DNA of 64,000 nucleotides from Pyropia yezoensis (taxonomy: Eukaryota > Rhodophyta > Bangiophyceae > Bangiales > Bangiaceae): the NCBI GenBank assembly GCA_009829735.1, contig CM020619.1, positions 15,443,816 to 15,507,815 of the forward strand. Reading direction: 5' to 3'. Both the position numbers and the translations under genes were made by a program. Below are positions 1 to 9,800 of this stretch, piece after piece. The first letter of the stretch is position 1. The number at the start of each line of letters is the position of its first letter. The notes beneath the pieces are model-generated. The model had not been told where the DNA came from, searched no databases, and saw only the letters and a program-made list of their open reading frames with translations.

Positions 1-1
1 C

Positions 2-1270
2 CCTACAGCCGGACACCCGGGGGGTTCACGTATGTTCGCAGCAATGCGAAGGTTCTTCTACTGGCCAGCAATGGCCGTCGACGTGGTCGACCACGTAAGG
101 GGATGCCACCCCTGTGCACGTAACCGCATGAGTCTACATAGGCAGGCGTCTGCCATGAAGCTATTCCCACCTGATGGGCCCAACGAACAAGTCGCTATCG
201 ACATACTCGGGCCACTTCCGATAACGGAAGAAGGGAACAGGTACATCCTGGTCATGTCTGACCGATTCACTAAGCTGTCAAGAGCGGCAGCCATCCCGAA
301 TGATACGGCATACACGATCATGAACGCAGTGGTTGACCACTGGATCAGTGCATACGGAGTCATGAAGCAACTCCTCTCCGATAACGAAGCAAACCTTACG
401 TCGGCATTCTGCACAAAGGTCCTGGGCATGTTCGGTATCGAACCACGTCGGGCATCCGACTACCACCCGCAATCCAACGGGCAGGTGGAGCGGTTCAACC
501 GCACCATCGTAAAGATGCTACAGTGCTACGTGGCCGAGCACACGAACACTTGGGACAGGCTTCTGTCCGTACTCACCCTGGCATACAATGCCAGGCCACA
601 TCGGAGCACAAACATTGCTCCGCTGGAGTGGGTCATGCCACTGGGCGTCGGTAACCTGACGCTGCCACCCGGCAGGTGCACTCGGTATGATACACCGAAG
701 GGCCGACCCGCCGAACGCATCCACCTAGCTTGGTTGGCCAAGCTATCGTGGATGATTCCTAAGCTCAAGGGTGCCCTTGACAGAACACAACTTCGATATA
801 AGAAGAACTTCGACGCCCGACGACGGGTGCGCAACGCAACCCTGGTAACAGGTGACTGGGTCTATATCAGACACCAGAAGTTCCGAGGGAACAAGCTTAT
901 GCAACCGGTCAAGGGACCGTACCAGATCCTCCACAGAGATGACCACTCTGTTATCTTACACTCCGATACGGAGATTCAACGCATCAGCATGAATGATGTG
1001 ACACCTGCTCCGAAGCCGGAACAGCCTCAGCCGGTACCGGCTGGGTTGCTACATGAAGCCCTTACAACCCACCGATCAGATGACCCGGTGGGACCGGATG
1101 GGATTCCATACCAAGTAGAGAGCGTGGTCGGACACACCGCCCCGGACCTACCAGGACCCTGGTACGTCAAGGTTATGTGGGTCGGATACGACTCACCCAC
1201 CTGGGAACAGGCGGCAAACATACCCCGCCAACTCCTCATGCCTTACATGAGGCGACGACGCCTACTGTAA
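2..1270 (+). CDS. Element A pol C-terminus: integrase and chromodomain (5' partial)
   Basis: The frame is open from base 2. It begins in the integrase zinc-binding region (GHPGG, then CHPCARNR) and continues into the DDE core: D in DILGPLP, D in LLSDNE, E in NGQVERFNR. The C-terminus carries the Gypsy integrase tail and a chromodomain (about residues 360-405, VKVMWVGYDSPTWE), the module that guides chromovirus integration to modified chromatin. No internal stop is seen. One oddity is LLSDNEANLTS, where other copies have DNGANLTS. Reverse transcriptase and RNase H would lie left of the window. The protein is closely related to element C pol (34129-38298). Confidence 0.93.
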   Translation, partial: PTAGHPGGSRMFAAMRRFFYWPAMAVDVVDHVRGCHPCARNRMSLHRQASAMKLFPPDGPNEQVAIDILGPLPITEEGNRYILVMSDRFTKLSRAAAIPNDTAYTIMNAVVDHWISAYGVMKQLLSDNEANLTSAFCTKVLGMFGIEPRRASDYHPQSNGQVERFNRTIVKMLQCYVAEHTNTWDRLLSVLTLAYNARPHRSTNIAPLEWVMPLGVGNLTLPPGRCTRYDTPKGRPAERIHLAWLAKLSWMIPKLKGALDRTQLRYKKNFDARRRVRNATLVTGDWVYIRHQKFRGNKLMQPVKGPYQILHRDDHSVILHSDTEIQRISMNDVTPAPKPEQPQPVPAGLLHEALTTHRSDDPVGPDGIPYQVESVVGHTAPDLPGPWYVKVMWVGYDSPTWEQAANIPRQLLMPYMRRRRLL

Positions 1271-1749
1271 CAACCCAACCGATACCGACTTCGGCTGTTG
1301 GGGGGTGAGGCTTATACCTACTAAGTAGGGTGTGACATGGTTACGGCAGACTTACGTTTCTAAGTCAAATCAGACTCAGGTTTCTAAGTCGAACCAAGCT
1401 TAGGTAACTAAGTAGAGCTGAGCTTAGGTAACTAAGTAAAACCTGAACCTTAATAAGTTAACTTAAAGGTAAAGGCTAACTCCGATAATATCGAAGTAAC
1501 TAGGGGGCTTACACGGGAGGATGACCTCCCCAAGCCAAGACACCAAGTGAGGGAGGATGACCTCCCCAAGCATGAACCAACCGGAAGAAGTTGGACGGGA
1601 GGCAAGGCACCACTGAGCCAGAAGGGGTGCTCCCCAGGGCAGCAAACAGAGGCAAGCAATGCCCCCAAAGGGGGATGAGTTTATGCTCACTACTACCCGG
1701 CTACCATAAGGGTTGCCGGGGCCCTCTCCCGCACAAACAATAGCACTCC
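1271..1749. other. Convergent spacer between pol and aORF of element A
   Basis: No coding sequence is seen. The 480 bp separate the pol stop (+) from the aORF stop (-), so two convergent transcripts would end here. The spacer holds the hairpin-forming CTTAG/CTAAG repeats annotated separately. Element C carries a similar spacer at 33667-34128. Confidence 0.6.
1348..1446. repeat. Four ~25 bp tandem repeats with CTTAGGTAACTAAG hairpins
   Basis: Four units of roughly 24-26 bp follow one another, each with the form AG(A/C)TTA/CNGTTTCTAAGT or AGCTTAGGTAACTAAGT. The last two contain CTTAG-GTAA-CTAAG, a perfect 5 bp stem with a 4 nt loop. They lie exactly between convergent pol and aORF. A role in transcript 3' ends is only inferred. 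Confidence 0.6.
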
Positions 1750-3377
1750 TCAGTGGGTAGACCCACTGCCCGAGGGAGGCCACTCACGCGTAAGCGCGTA
1801 TACCTCCGTGCTCCACCGGTCGGCAATGTCACGACGGTCGACCACCCGAGTTACCTCGGTGCATAGCTGGACGAGGGTGCTGCGGCCAGCCTCCACGTCC
1901 TCCAGAGCTTTCTGGAGGCGGTCCAGCACGCCACCGAAGCAACGCGCTGACCCAACCAGCGCAGCACCTGGGGGGATATCCCCCCAGCTAACAGAGAGAC
2001 CCCCACGCATTGCGCGGGTAACAAGGGCGTCAACGCCCTCATACCAGAGACGGGGACCCCCATCATGTAGGACAGGGGCGGGAGGTGACACTGACGCAGC
2101 CAGAGGAGCCACAGGAGCCGACACGGCTACCACCGGAGCCGGTGGCACCTGATACGAGGCCCGGTAGGACCCTACCGAAGAGGCTCCACCGTAACCACGG
2201 CGGTACTCCGCCCGACGACGGGACACCTCACGCTCCCCACCCACAGAGCCCCACTCTCGGGGACGACGGCCAACCGCCGCCGGCATCGGGTTACCGAACC
2301 ACGGAGCAAGGACCTGAAGAGGGTCATGGATAAACATGGGAATACCCAGGTCAGCAACAGCCTCGGTGGATGCCCACCCATGGCAACTGGGCTCACCCGG
2401 CTGAGTACGCCGGACACGCAACGAGTGACGAGGCAAGGGGGAAGCCCCAGCCTGCGGGTCCCGGTACGGGGGAAGGGCCAACACCCCAGCCCAGTTCACG
2501 GCATCGTGAACAGCCAGCAGGGCTTCGAACTCCCGGGCCAACCCGGTCTTGGCGGCTATCAGATCCACGCTCAACTGCGCGATGTGCCGACGGACACCCG
2601 TCGGAAGATGAAACAGACGACCCTGCCGGCGGACGGACAGCAAGAAGGATGAAGCCTGCCCGAGGGTAACCTCAAGGGTGAAGGTACCCTGCAACGGGTG
2701 GACCGGTCGCGAGGCCAACACACTCCCGAAGTAGCGAAGACAGGAGCCGGTGTCAAACCGGAAAGCAGGGGCGGGTTCCCACCCCTCCTGCCATAGCGGC
2801 GGGCGCACGGGAGTGTATACCGGAGCACGACCGTTGCCGGTCTGCAACGCACACGTTATATCGGTGCGGAACGCATCCGCCATGACACCATGGTTACGTC
2901 GCCAACTCGACGCCGACTTCAACCCCGCCATGGGCGGGTAGGGAGCCGTCAACGACAGATACGGGGGTACCCCCGGGTAGTAGTCAAAGTCGGGATACCG
3001 ACCGGTACTGCTCAACGTCTCCCCAAACGCAACCGGCTCCGCCGCCGCCGCAATCCCCCGAGCACTAGCCGGGTAGTCAATCTCCCGCGGCAACGCGGGG
3101 GCAATCAGGTCGCAGACCCCGAAGTTGGGGTCGAGGTAGACCTCACCCCGTCCCACCCGGGTGCGCCAGAGCTGCGCATGCCGGTCGTCCGGCTGACTCA
3201 GGATCCAATGGTGTTCCACCCGGACCGCGTTCGGCTGGTTGACCAGCCGCACCAACTCCCGCTCCCAGCTCGGGTCCACCTTGAAGCGCCTGGAGGACTC
3301 TCCACGGGGATGCACCAGGTGGAAGTCCACCCGCATGCGCCCATCGGACTCCATCGACTCTTGCACCGTGAGGCCTC
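1750..3377 (-). pseudogene. Element A antisense ORF (aORF), C-terminal part, split by element B
   Basis: This minus-strand segment encodes about 542 residues and ends with TGA at 1752-1750. It is the C-terminal two thirds of the aORF; the N-terminal part is at 13037-13856 beyond element B. Together they would make 2448 nt, 815 residues. The core includes VDPSWERELVRLVNQP and HHWILSQ, then a region rich in aromatic and proline residues. The same protein is encoded antisense in element C (31537-33666). I recognise no domain, signal peptide or membrane segment. Apart from the B insertion the frame is intact. Confidence 0.75.
3373..3377. repeat. Target-site duplication GCCTC, left copy (element B)
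   Basis: GCCTC lies immediately before the B 5' LTR (TGTAGCATCC) and recurs at 13032-13036 immediately after the 3' LTR (TATACCACA). Five bases is the normal duplication length for Gypsy integrases. Confidence 0.95.
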
Positions 3378-3950
3378 TGTAGCATCCCTGGCCCCGACTT
3401 GGCGCCGACCCGGGACTGCAACCAGAGGGCACCAGGTGCCAGAACACGACCGCCGTGTGGCGATGGTTGGCGGCCGTGGCCCGTGCCCGGCACTGGGATG
3501 CGGTGGACTACGCTATCCACACGCGAGAGAGGGATTTCTGATGTGTTTTTGCATATTTGTGAGGGACTTGATTTGAGAGAATTTGAGTGTGAGATTAGTG
3601 AGTGGGAATAGAATTAGTAGTGATAGTGGCCCCCGACCTGACGAGGTTAGACTCGGGTCGGGGCCACTCGGGGTTATGGGGGGGGCTACCGGGCCAACGT
3701 GCCGGGGTTCCCCCAGATGCACGTTAAGAGGGACAGCGAGGCGCCCTCGGCCCGCGCCCTCAGGGAAAAAGACAACTGCGCGTTTGCTTTCCTCTTCCCC
3801 GTGTGCACTACCGTGCGTATCTGTTTGCTCTGCGAGCAGGCACGTGAGGCAACAGGCATACCATTCTCGTAGTTCCCCTTTCTGCGTTACCTGTCCCTTT
3901 CCCCCGAGGGATATTGACACGTGTCTGAGAGGATCGAGTTTTATACCACA
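3378..3950 (+). repeat. Element B 5' LTR (573 bp)
   Basis: It starts TGTAGCATCC and ends TATACCACA, giving the TG..CA ends of retroviral-type LTRs. It matches 12459-13031 at every position I compared. It should carry the promoter for gag-pol. Confidence 0.95.
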
Positions 3951-3954
3951 TATT

Positions 3955-3972
3955 TGGTGGAGCAGCAGGGGA
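3955..3972 (+). promoter_or_regulatory. Primer-binding site of element B
   Basis: TGGTGGAGCAGCAGGGGA begins four bases after the LTR. Its complement has the layout of a tRNA 3' end: T-stem side, acceptor CTGCTCC, discriminator A, CCA. The matching tRNA would begin GGAGCAG; I cannot name its amino acid. The same 18-mer occurs in element D (26133-26150), with single changes in C and G. Confidence 0.8.
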
Positions 3973-4159
3973 TTGGAGTGTTTGAGAAGAGACATTTGGG
4001 AGCAGCGGTTGCGTTGTTCCTATTCTGTCTTTTTCTGTGGTTTGGGAATTATTTGCACCCGTTCACGGGAACCCCATTCCTGGCTCTCCAACCCCTCTCT
4101 TGTGGTCTTGCGATCTTTGGACACGCAGGTAACTGGACTGTGGCTGTCAAGAGACCAAC

Positions 4160-5920
4160 ATGGCTACCCTCCCTGGCACGACGGTGCCCGAAGGGGTAGA
4201 CCCCGCGTCCCTTGACGCATCCCTGGTCACCGCGGGGGACGGTGCCCAACCCGGCGTTCTCCCTACGGGTGAAGCAGACCTGGGCGTGACATCCGGTAGT
4301 GGATTGGAGTCTACAGGCGGCCAAGTACCGCCTGCTCCCGTTCCTCCGCCTGTTCCTCCTGTGGGAGCCACCCCGGGGTCAACGGCGTTTGAGTCCGTTC
4401 GCAGCAGACGTCTCCCTCCTGTCGGTTCTACTCTTCAACCTCCAGGGATAGCCCCTGGTGTGTTTACTCCTGGACCCACACATGGCAGCTGGGTGTATAC
4501 ACCTCTTCCTGTGGGCACTAGCAGTGCCAGAGGCACCGCTATGACTGGTTCTACGGGTCTTCCTGAGACTTCGACTCCTGGGACCGGCCAAGCTTTTCCT
4601 CCCCTTGCGTCCTATGGGGCGGGGAGCTCCAAGACCGGTGACCGGAGCAGCCGTAGGCGTCGGCGTCGTCGCCGCCGCTCTAGCACCAGCAAGACCAGTT
4701 CCTCCAGCTCTGAGGAGGGATATGACTGGGATGCATCTCCCGGTCCTACCCGGCGCAGGCTAGTCGAGTTCGACTTCCCTGCCCACCAAGTGGGAGATGC
4801 CACCCTGAACAAGGTCACGTATTGGGGTAACTACCGGCTGGAGAACCAAGACCAAGGTTACACCCGGAAGATGGCCAAGAAGATGGCATCCCTGAACCGG
4901 CGAATGCAGCCGAGCTTTGGGGGGCATCCTAAGTTTTCCGGGAAGAGACCGGCGCTTATCTTTGCCTTCCTGCGCCGGTTTGTCAAGGCATGCAATGACA
5001 ACGATGTGTCCGAGGGCAAGGCTCTCTATCTCCTGGTTAACTTCATGACCGGAGAAGCGGAACAGCGGTTTGCACAGGTTCTACCAGACTCTGCCGGGCA
5101 CATTGTTGGACGTACCGTCGCGAGTTATCCGGAGGCGGTCAACTGGCTCCTGTCCAACTACGCAGACGCGGACTCCCTGCGTAAGGCAGTCGGTAGGCTG
5201 AACCGGGCAACCATGGAGAGACAAGAGACTCCAGAGGCGTTCGCCCGTCGTGTCCGGGAGATGAGCGATGCTTGTGGCAACGTTTACCCTGAGGACAGGC
5301 TCAAGATGATCTTCTCGGAGGGGCTTCCTGAATATCTTCAAGTGGATGCGGAGAACTACAACCAGGAACATCAAGAACATACCTTCCAGCAGTTGATGGC
5401 CTATACCCAGGGCAAGCACCGGCAAGCCAAGGCCCTCCAGGCTCCTATGGTATCAACCCCCAAGCCGTTGTCGCGAGTTCGTCCCGGACCCGACAAGTAT
5501 AAGGGAGGTGATAACCCTGTACCGGTACTCGCAGTTGGCGAGGCCTCACCCATGGAGTCAAGGGACAAGTGGGGCGGCTTCGTTTCTAAGGAGCAACCTT
5601 CCCTGGTCGCCCCCAAGCAGATCAGGAACCAGCGGTTCCGGTCTTGCTGGCTGTGCCAGAAGGAGGATCATATGTCCTACCAGTGCCCGACCATTCCCGA
5701 GGATCTCCAGGAGAAACTCAAGCGTCAAGGACTGGTGTTTGCAAAGGCGGTCAACTGGGCTGACCGGCGGGCACCCTCCAAGATGGACAAGGCACAGGTA
5801 CATGCCATCCGAGTGGCAACCTTACAGAGCATCACGGAGGCTCTGGCAAGGGAAGCTCCTACGGACTTTGACCTGGAGACCGAATCCTCTAAGGACTCCT
5901 CGGAGCCGGGAAACGAGTAG
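4160..5920 (+). CDS. Element B gag polyprotein (586 aa)
   Basis: This is the structural capsid/nucleocapsid protein of the element. Residues 1-150 are Pro/Ser/Thr-rich and low-complexity, with an Arg run near 160-170 (RRRRRRRRR) and a Ser tract. Residues about 240-420 form the retrotransposon gag core (FSGKRPALIFAFLRRFVKAC, then EAVNWLLSNYADADSLRKAV). A CCHC zinc knuckle, CWLCQKEDHMSYQC (C-x2-C-x4-H-x4-C), lies near residues 496-509. The ATG context is CCAACATGGC. Translation ends GNE-stop directly after a slippery heptamer, so part of translation is expected to shift into the pol frame. Confidence 0.92.
   Translation: MATLPGTTVPEGVDPASLDASLVTAGDGAQPGVLPTGEADLGVTSGSGLESTGGQVPPAPVPPPVPPVGATPGSTAFESVRSRRLPPVGSTLQPPGIAPGVFTPGPTHGSWVYTPLPVGTSSARGTAMTGSTGLPETSTPGTGQAFPPLASYGAGSSKTGDRSSRRRRRRRRRSSTSKTSSSSSEEGYDWDASPGPTRRRLVEFDFPAHQVGDATLNKVTYWGNYRLENQDQGYTRKMAKKMASLNRRMQPSFGGHPKFSGKRPALIFAFLRRFVKACNDNDVSEGKALYLLVNFMTGEAEQRFAQVLPDSAGHIVGRTVASYPEAVNWLLSNYADADSLRKAVGRLNRATMERQETPEAFARRVREMSDACGNVYPEDRLKMIFSEGLPEYLQVDAENYNQEHQEHTFQQLMAYTQGKHRQAKALQAPMVSTPKPLSRVRPGPDKYKGGDNPVPVLAVGEASPMESRDKWGGFVSKEQPSLVAPKQIRNQRFRSCWLCQKEDHMSYQCPTIPEDLQEKLKRQGLVFAKAVNWADRRAPSKMDKAQVHAIRVATLQSITEALAREAPTDFDLETESSKDSSEPGNE
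5908..5914 (+). promoter_or_regulatory. -1 ribosomal frameshift heptamer G GGA AAC at the gag end
   Basis: The heptamer GGGAAAC is phased in the gag frame as G GGA AAC, followed by GAG and the gag stop TAG. This fits the X XXY YYZ rule for -1 slippage, and the -1 frame is exactly the protease-pol frame, open from 5893. The same heptamer and following codons end gag of element C (38304-38298, minus strand). No downstream pseudoknot was established by eye. Confidence 0.82.
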
Positions 5921-6846
5921 GGCAGGCGCTCTCCCCAAGTGTCTTCCCGAATCTCCAACGGCAGGGTACTTCTACCTGTTCTCCCCTTGCGTGCCGGGAG
6001 AAAGGACGGCAGTTACCTGCTCAACCGGTAGCCGCCTGGACACCCTGTTTGTTCAAGGGGACCTTGCTCGTCCTGCGTAAGGAAAACCTCAAGATTAATG
6101 CTCGTATGCGTGTGGGGGATAGCCTCCCCCAAGCTGTTACGCCGGTGGTCGACACGGGAGCCGGACCAAGCGTCATCACTGAGAACCTGTTACCTCCGGG
6201 CTGGCGTCGACATGCCTGGAGAGCGCCTACCAAGACCCGGATTGTAGACGCATCAGGTCAAACCCTACGACCGCTTGGCCGTCTTCCCGTCGCCATCTAT
6301 GTCAACAATGAACCAATGCTTTTTCCCTTTCTAGTAGTCAAGACCTTATCAGTCCCCCTCATCCTAGGCTGGGACTTCCAGAAGCAGCATATCAAGAGCA
6401 TCCTACCCGGAGAAGGAAAGGTGCAGTTCAACCATGGGTTTGTGTCACCAGTGCTGGAGCACCTGGACACCAAGGTTCGTGTGGCCAAGAACCAGAAGGA
6501 ACGCATCCCACCCTCTACCTTGACCCTCATCAAACCGGTGCTCCTACCTCCTCGCTCGGAGACCAAGGTTCAAGTCACGACCCGGACTGCAGGTCAATGC
6601 CTGATCTACGGACGCAAGGAATTTCTGGCGAAACACCGATTATACCTAGCCCACGGACACCACAAGAAGGTGGAGAGGCACACCCCGTTCTCGGTGCTGA
6701 TCGTCAACGTGAGCCGGAAGCCAATAACCCTCGCCAAGGGCACTCGAGTTGGTACAGCAGAGCCTTACCGGGGGTCCGCCCGCGCTATGAGCAAGGAAGA
6801 CCTCTTCAACCTGCAACAAGAGCTGGCATCCAACTTGACGGCCTAA
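5914..6846 (+). CDS. Element B protease domain (pol frame, expressed by -1 frameshift)
   Basis: This is the retropepsin-like aspartic protease that matures Gag-Pol. The frame continues from the slippery site; its first internal ATG is 6103 and the track of open codons runs to TAA at 6844-6846. The active-site motif is VVDTGAGPSVI, near 6146-6178. Further down, PLILGWDFQ gives the second conserved hydrophobic-Gly motif of the fold. RT lies in the same frame just past the TAA. In element C the same join is open, so the TAA is either a recent lesion or a recoding stop. Confidence 0.85.
   Translation, partial: RVGQALSPSVFPNLQRQGTSTCSPLACREKGRQLPAQPVAAWTPCLFKGTLLVLRKENLKINARMRVGDSLPQAVTPVVDTGAGPSVITENLLPPGWRRHAWRAPTKTRIVDASGQTLRPLGRLPVAIYVNNEPMLFPFLVVKTLSVPLILGWDFQKQHIKSILPGEGKVQFNHGFVSPVLEHLDTKVRVAKNQKERIPPSTLTLIKPVLLPPRSETKVQVTTRTAGQCLIYGRKEFLAKHRLYLAHGHHKKVERHTPFSVLIVNVSRKPITLAKGTRVGTAEPYRGSARAMSKEDLFNLQQELASNLTA
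6844..6846 (+). other. In-frame TAA between protease and reverse transcriptase of element B
   Basis: The only interruption in the element B pol frame is this TAA (context GCC TAA GAC). Element C reads through the equivalent region without a stop. The LTRs look identical, so the element moved recently, either with this stop present or with help in trans. Confidence 0.8.
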
Positions 6847-9800
6847 GACGTATCTCCGGAACAAGAGCAGGCTGGCCGTACTACTCCGAAGCCCGAACAA
6901 GCACCGCCCGGGATGCCGAAGGTCAACCAAGAAAACGTCCCTCTCGACTTGAAGGAGGCACTGGAGAAGCTTCTCCAGGAACATCGGCACCTGTGGTCCG
7001 GAGAGCTGGGCAAGATGGACGCCACCCTACACCGGATTCAACTCAAGCCAGATGCCAAACCAGTGCACATGCACCCATACCGGGCTGGACCTCATCGCCG
7101 GGATGAGATTGAGAAGCAGGTTAACAAGATGCTCAAGATGGATGTTATCGAGCCGTCTGATGGCGAGTGGGCTTTCCCGGTGGTAGTCGTCCCGAAACCT
7201 GGCGGTCACTTCCGTTTCTGCGTTGACTACAGACGCCTGAACGAGATGACAGTCAAGGATGTATACCCGATACCCCGGATGGATGATTGCCTCGACTTTC
7301 TTGGTGATGCCACCCTCTTCTCGACGCTGGATTGTAATGCCGGTTACTGGCAGATCCCTCTGGCTGACGAGGACAAGGACAAGACTACCTTCACGTGCCA
7401 CATGGGACTGTTCCGGTGCAAGCGTCTCCCTTTTGGTCTCACTAATGCTCCGGCAACCTTCCAGAGAGCCATCGACATCATCCTGTCGGGGCTAAGGTGG
7501 AGAACATGTTTGGTCTACCTGGACGACATCATTGTTTTCTCCAAGACCCCAGCGGAACACCTGGAGCACCTTCGAGAGGTCCTGGCCCTCCTGTCCAAGG
7601 CTGGAGTTACCCTCAAGGCCGAGAAGTGCCACCTGTTTGAGACTGAGGTGGAGTACCTGGGGCACGTGCTGAGTCCGGGGGAGCTCCGAGTCAATGAGAA
7701 GAACATCAAGGCCCTCCGGCATGCACGGCAACCTAAAACCCAGACGGAACTCAAGAGCTTCCTGGGTATGTGCAACGTCTACCGCCGGTTCGTACGAGAC
7801 TACGCTCTGATTGCCCGGCCCTTGACCAAGCTTACTAGCAAGAAGCTTCCAGCACAACTCCCGGTGTTCGACGAGAAGCAGACAGCAGCCTTCGAAGAGC
7901 TCAAGAAGCGCCTGACCACCACTCCAGTACTGGCGTTACCCAAGCGGGAGGGTCAGTTTGTTCTGGAGACTGATGCCTGTGGCGTCCAGGTGGGGTGCTC
8001 ACTACTCCAGCAGCAACCTGATGGGCACTTCCTCCCGATAGGCTACTACAGTCGCGTCTTGACTCCAGCCGAGAAGAACTATTCCACGACCGAGCGCGAG
8101 TGCTTGGCGGTCGTCTGGGCTTGCTTCCTATTACGTCCATATCTTGAAGGACAAGAGTTCCTCATCCGGACGGACCACGCCAGTCTAAGGTGGCTGCTAT
8201 GCATGGACAGCAGTCAAGGAAGGGTCGCCCGGTGGCGCCTACGCCTTTCGGAGTTCAAGTACAAGGTGTGCACCAGAGCAGGGAGGGAGCACCACTGCGC
8301 CGACACCATGTCCCGGCTGGAGACTCCTGCAGCCGATACCGGTCCTATCCCGGAGGAAATACCTTGCTTCATCCTCCCGAATGTCGGACGTGGCTGGCAC
8401 GCTCCCCTGTACGAGACACCTGACGCTCATCAACCGGTAACCATTCACCGGATGCTGGAGGCACAATTGACGGACCCTCAATGCTTGGAGCTTCGCCACC
8501 AAATGGACCTGAACCGGAACAGTCGCTTCTCCGAGTCTACAGACGGACTCCTGGTACGGGTGTCACCCTTCGATGGGGCAACTCAAGTCTACGTACCCCG
8601 GAGCCTACGGACTGACATCCTACGCCTGGAGCACTCGTCTCCCCAGGCCGGGCATCCTGGTATCAATCGGATGTATGCTTCCATGAGACGACATTATTAC
8701 TGGGAAACCATGGCCAGTGACGTCCATAAGTGCCTGGAGGCTTGTATTTCTTGTGCAAGGAACCGGTTGTCCCAGAGGAAGAAGACTTCTAAGCTACGCC
8801 TATTCCCTGCGGCGGAGCCCTTTGCAAGCTTAAGCATGGACATCCTGGGGCCCCTACCTGAGACCTCCAGTGGCAACATATACCTGCTCATCATTTGTGA
8901 CCGGTTCTCCAAGTTCACTCGAGCAATCCCGTTGAGAACCATCACGGCTCTGGATGTCACGTCGGCCTTCTGCGAGTACTGGATAGCTGCCTACGGCCCT
9001 CCAGACTCCGTCTTAACCGACAACGGTCCCCAGTTTGCATCCCTGTTCTTCCAAGGAGTCTGTGACCTGATGGGCATCAAGAACTTGTACACCACGACGT
9101 ACCACCCTCAAACGAACGGCCAGGTGGAACGATTCAACCGGACCCTAGTGGACATGCTACGGCACTACGTGGAGGAGCACCAAGAAGACTGGGACGAGCT
9201 CCTGGCTGTCCTCACTCTAGCCTACAACTCCCGAGTTCACCGGACAACGGGAGTCGCTCCACTCGACTTTGTCACCCCGAGGCGGCTGACCAACTTCTCC
9301 CTGGAAAGAATACCGGATGGTCTCCAGCCTGCACTGAAGTCAGGTCCCAAGGCAAAGGATGAGTTCCTGGAACAACTAAAGCTCCTGCTCCCAAGAGTCA
9401 AGGAGTCAATTTCAAAGACCCAGGAGCGATACAAGCGGGACTATGACAAGGGTGTCCGGGAAAAGAACAAGGAACTGGGTGGTGGCGACTGGGTTTTTGT
9501 GGACAACCATAGCAAGACCCGGGGGAAGCTGGACTCTAAGACGGATGGACCTTATGAGATTCTCAATACGGATGGCTGGACCTTCCTTCTAGACGTGGAT
9601 GGCTCTCCGTACCGGGTGAGCAGCGACCATGTCACCCGAGCTCCACCGCCAAGCCAACGGGACTTGACCCGGCGTAAGCGGACTGCGATACCCTGGCTAT
9701 CCCAAGAAGAAGGTCGGGAATTTGTCTACGTCAAGTTTGTCGACCATGCCTGGAGAGATGGACGCCTGTACCTGCGAGTACGCTGGTTCGGTTTCAACCC

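Noticed and set aside
3399..4215. Plus-strand ORFs in the B LTR (for example 3583-4215 and the matching 12664-13077)
   Set aside because: They appear twice because the LTR is repeated, are Arg/Ser-biased, and have no motif.
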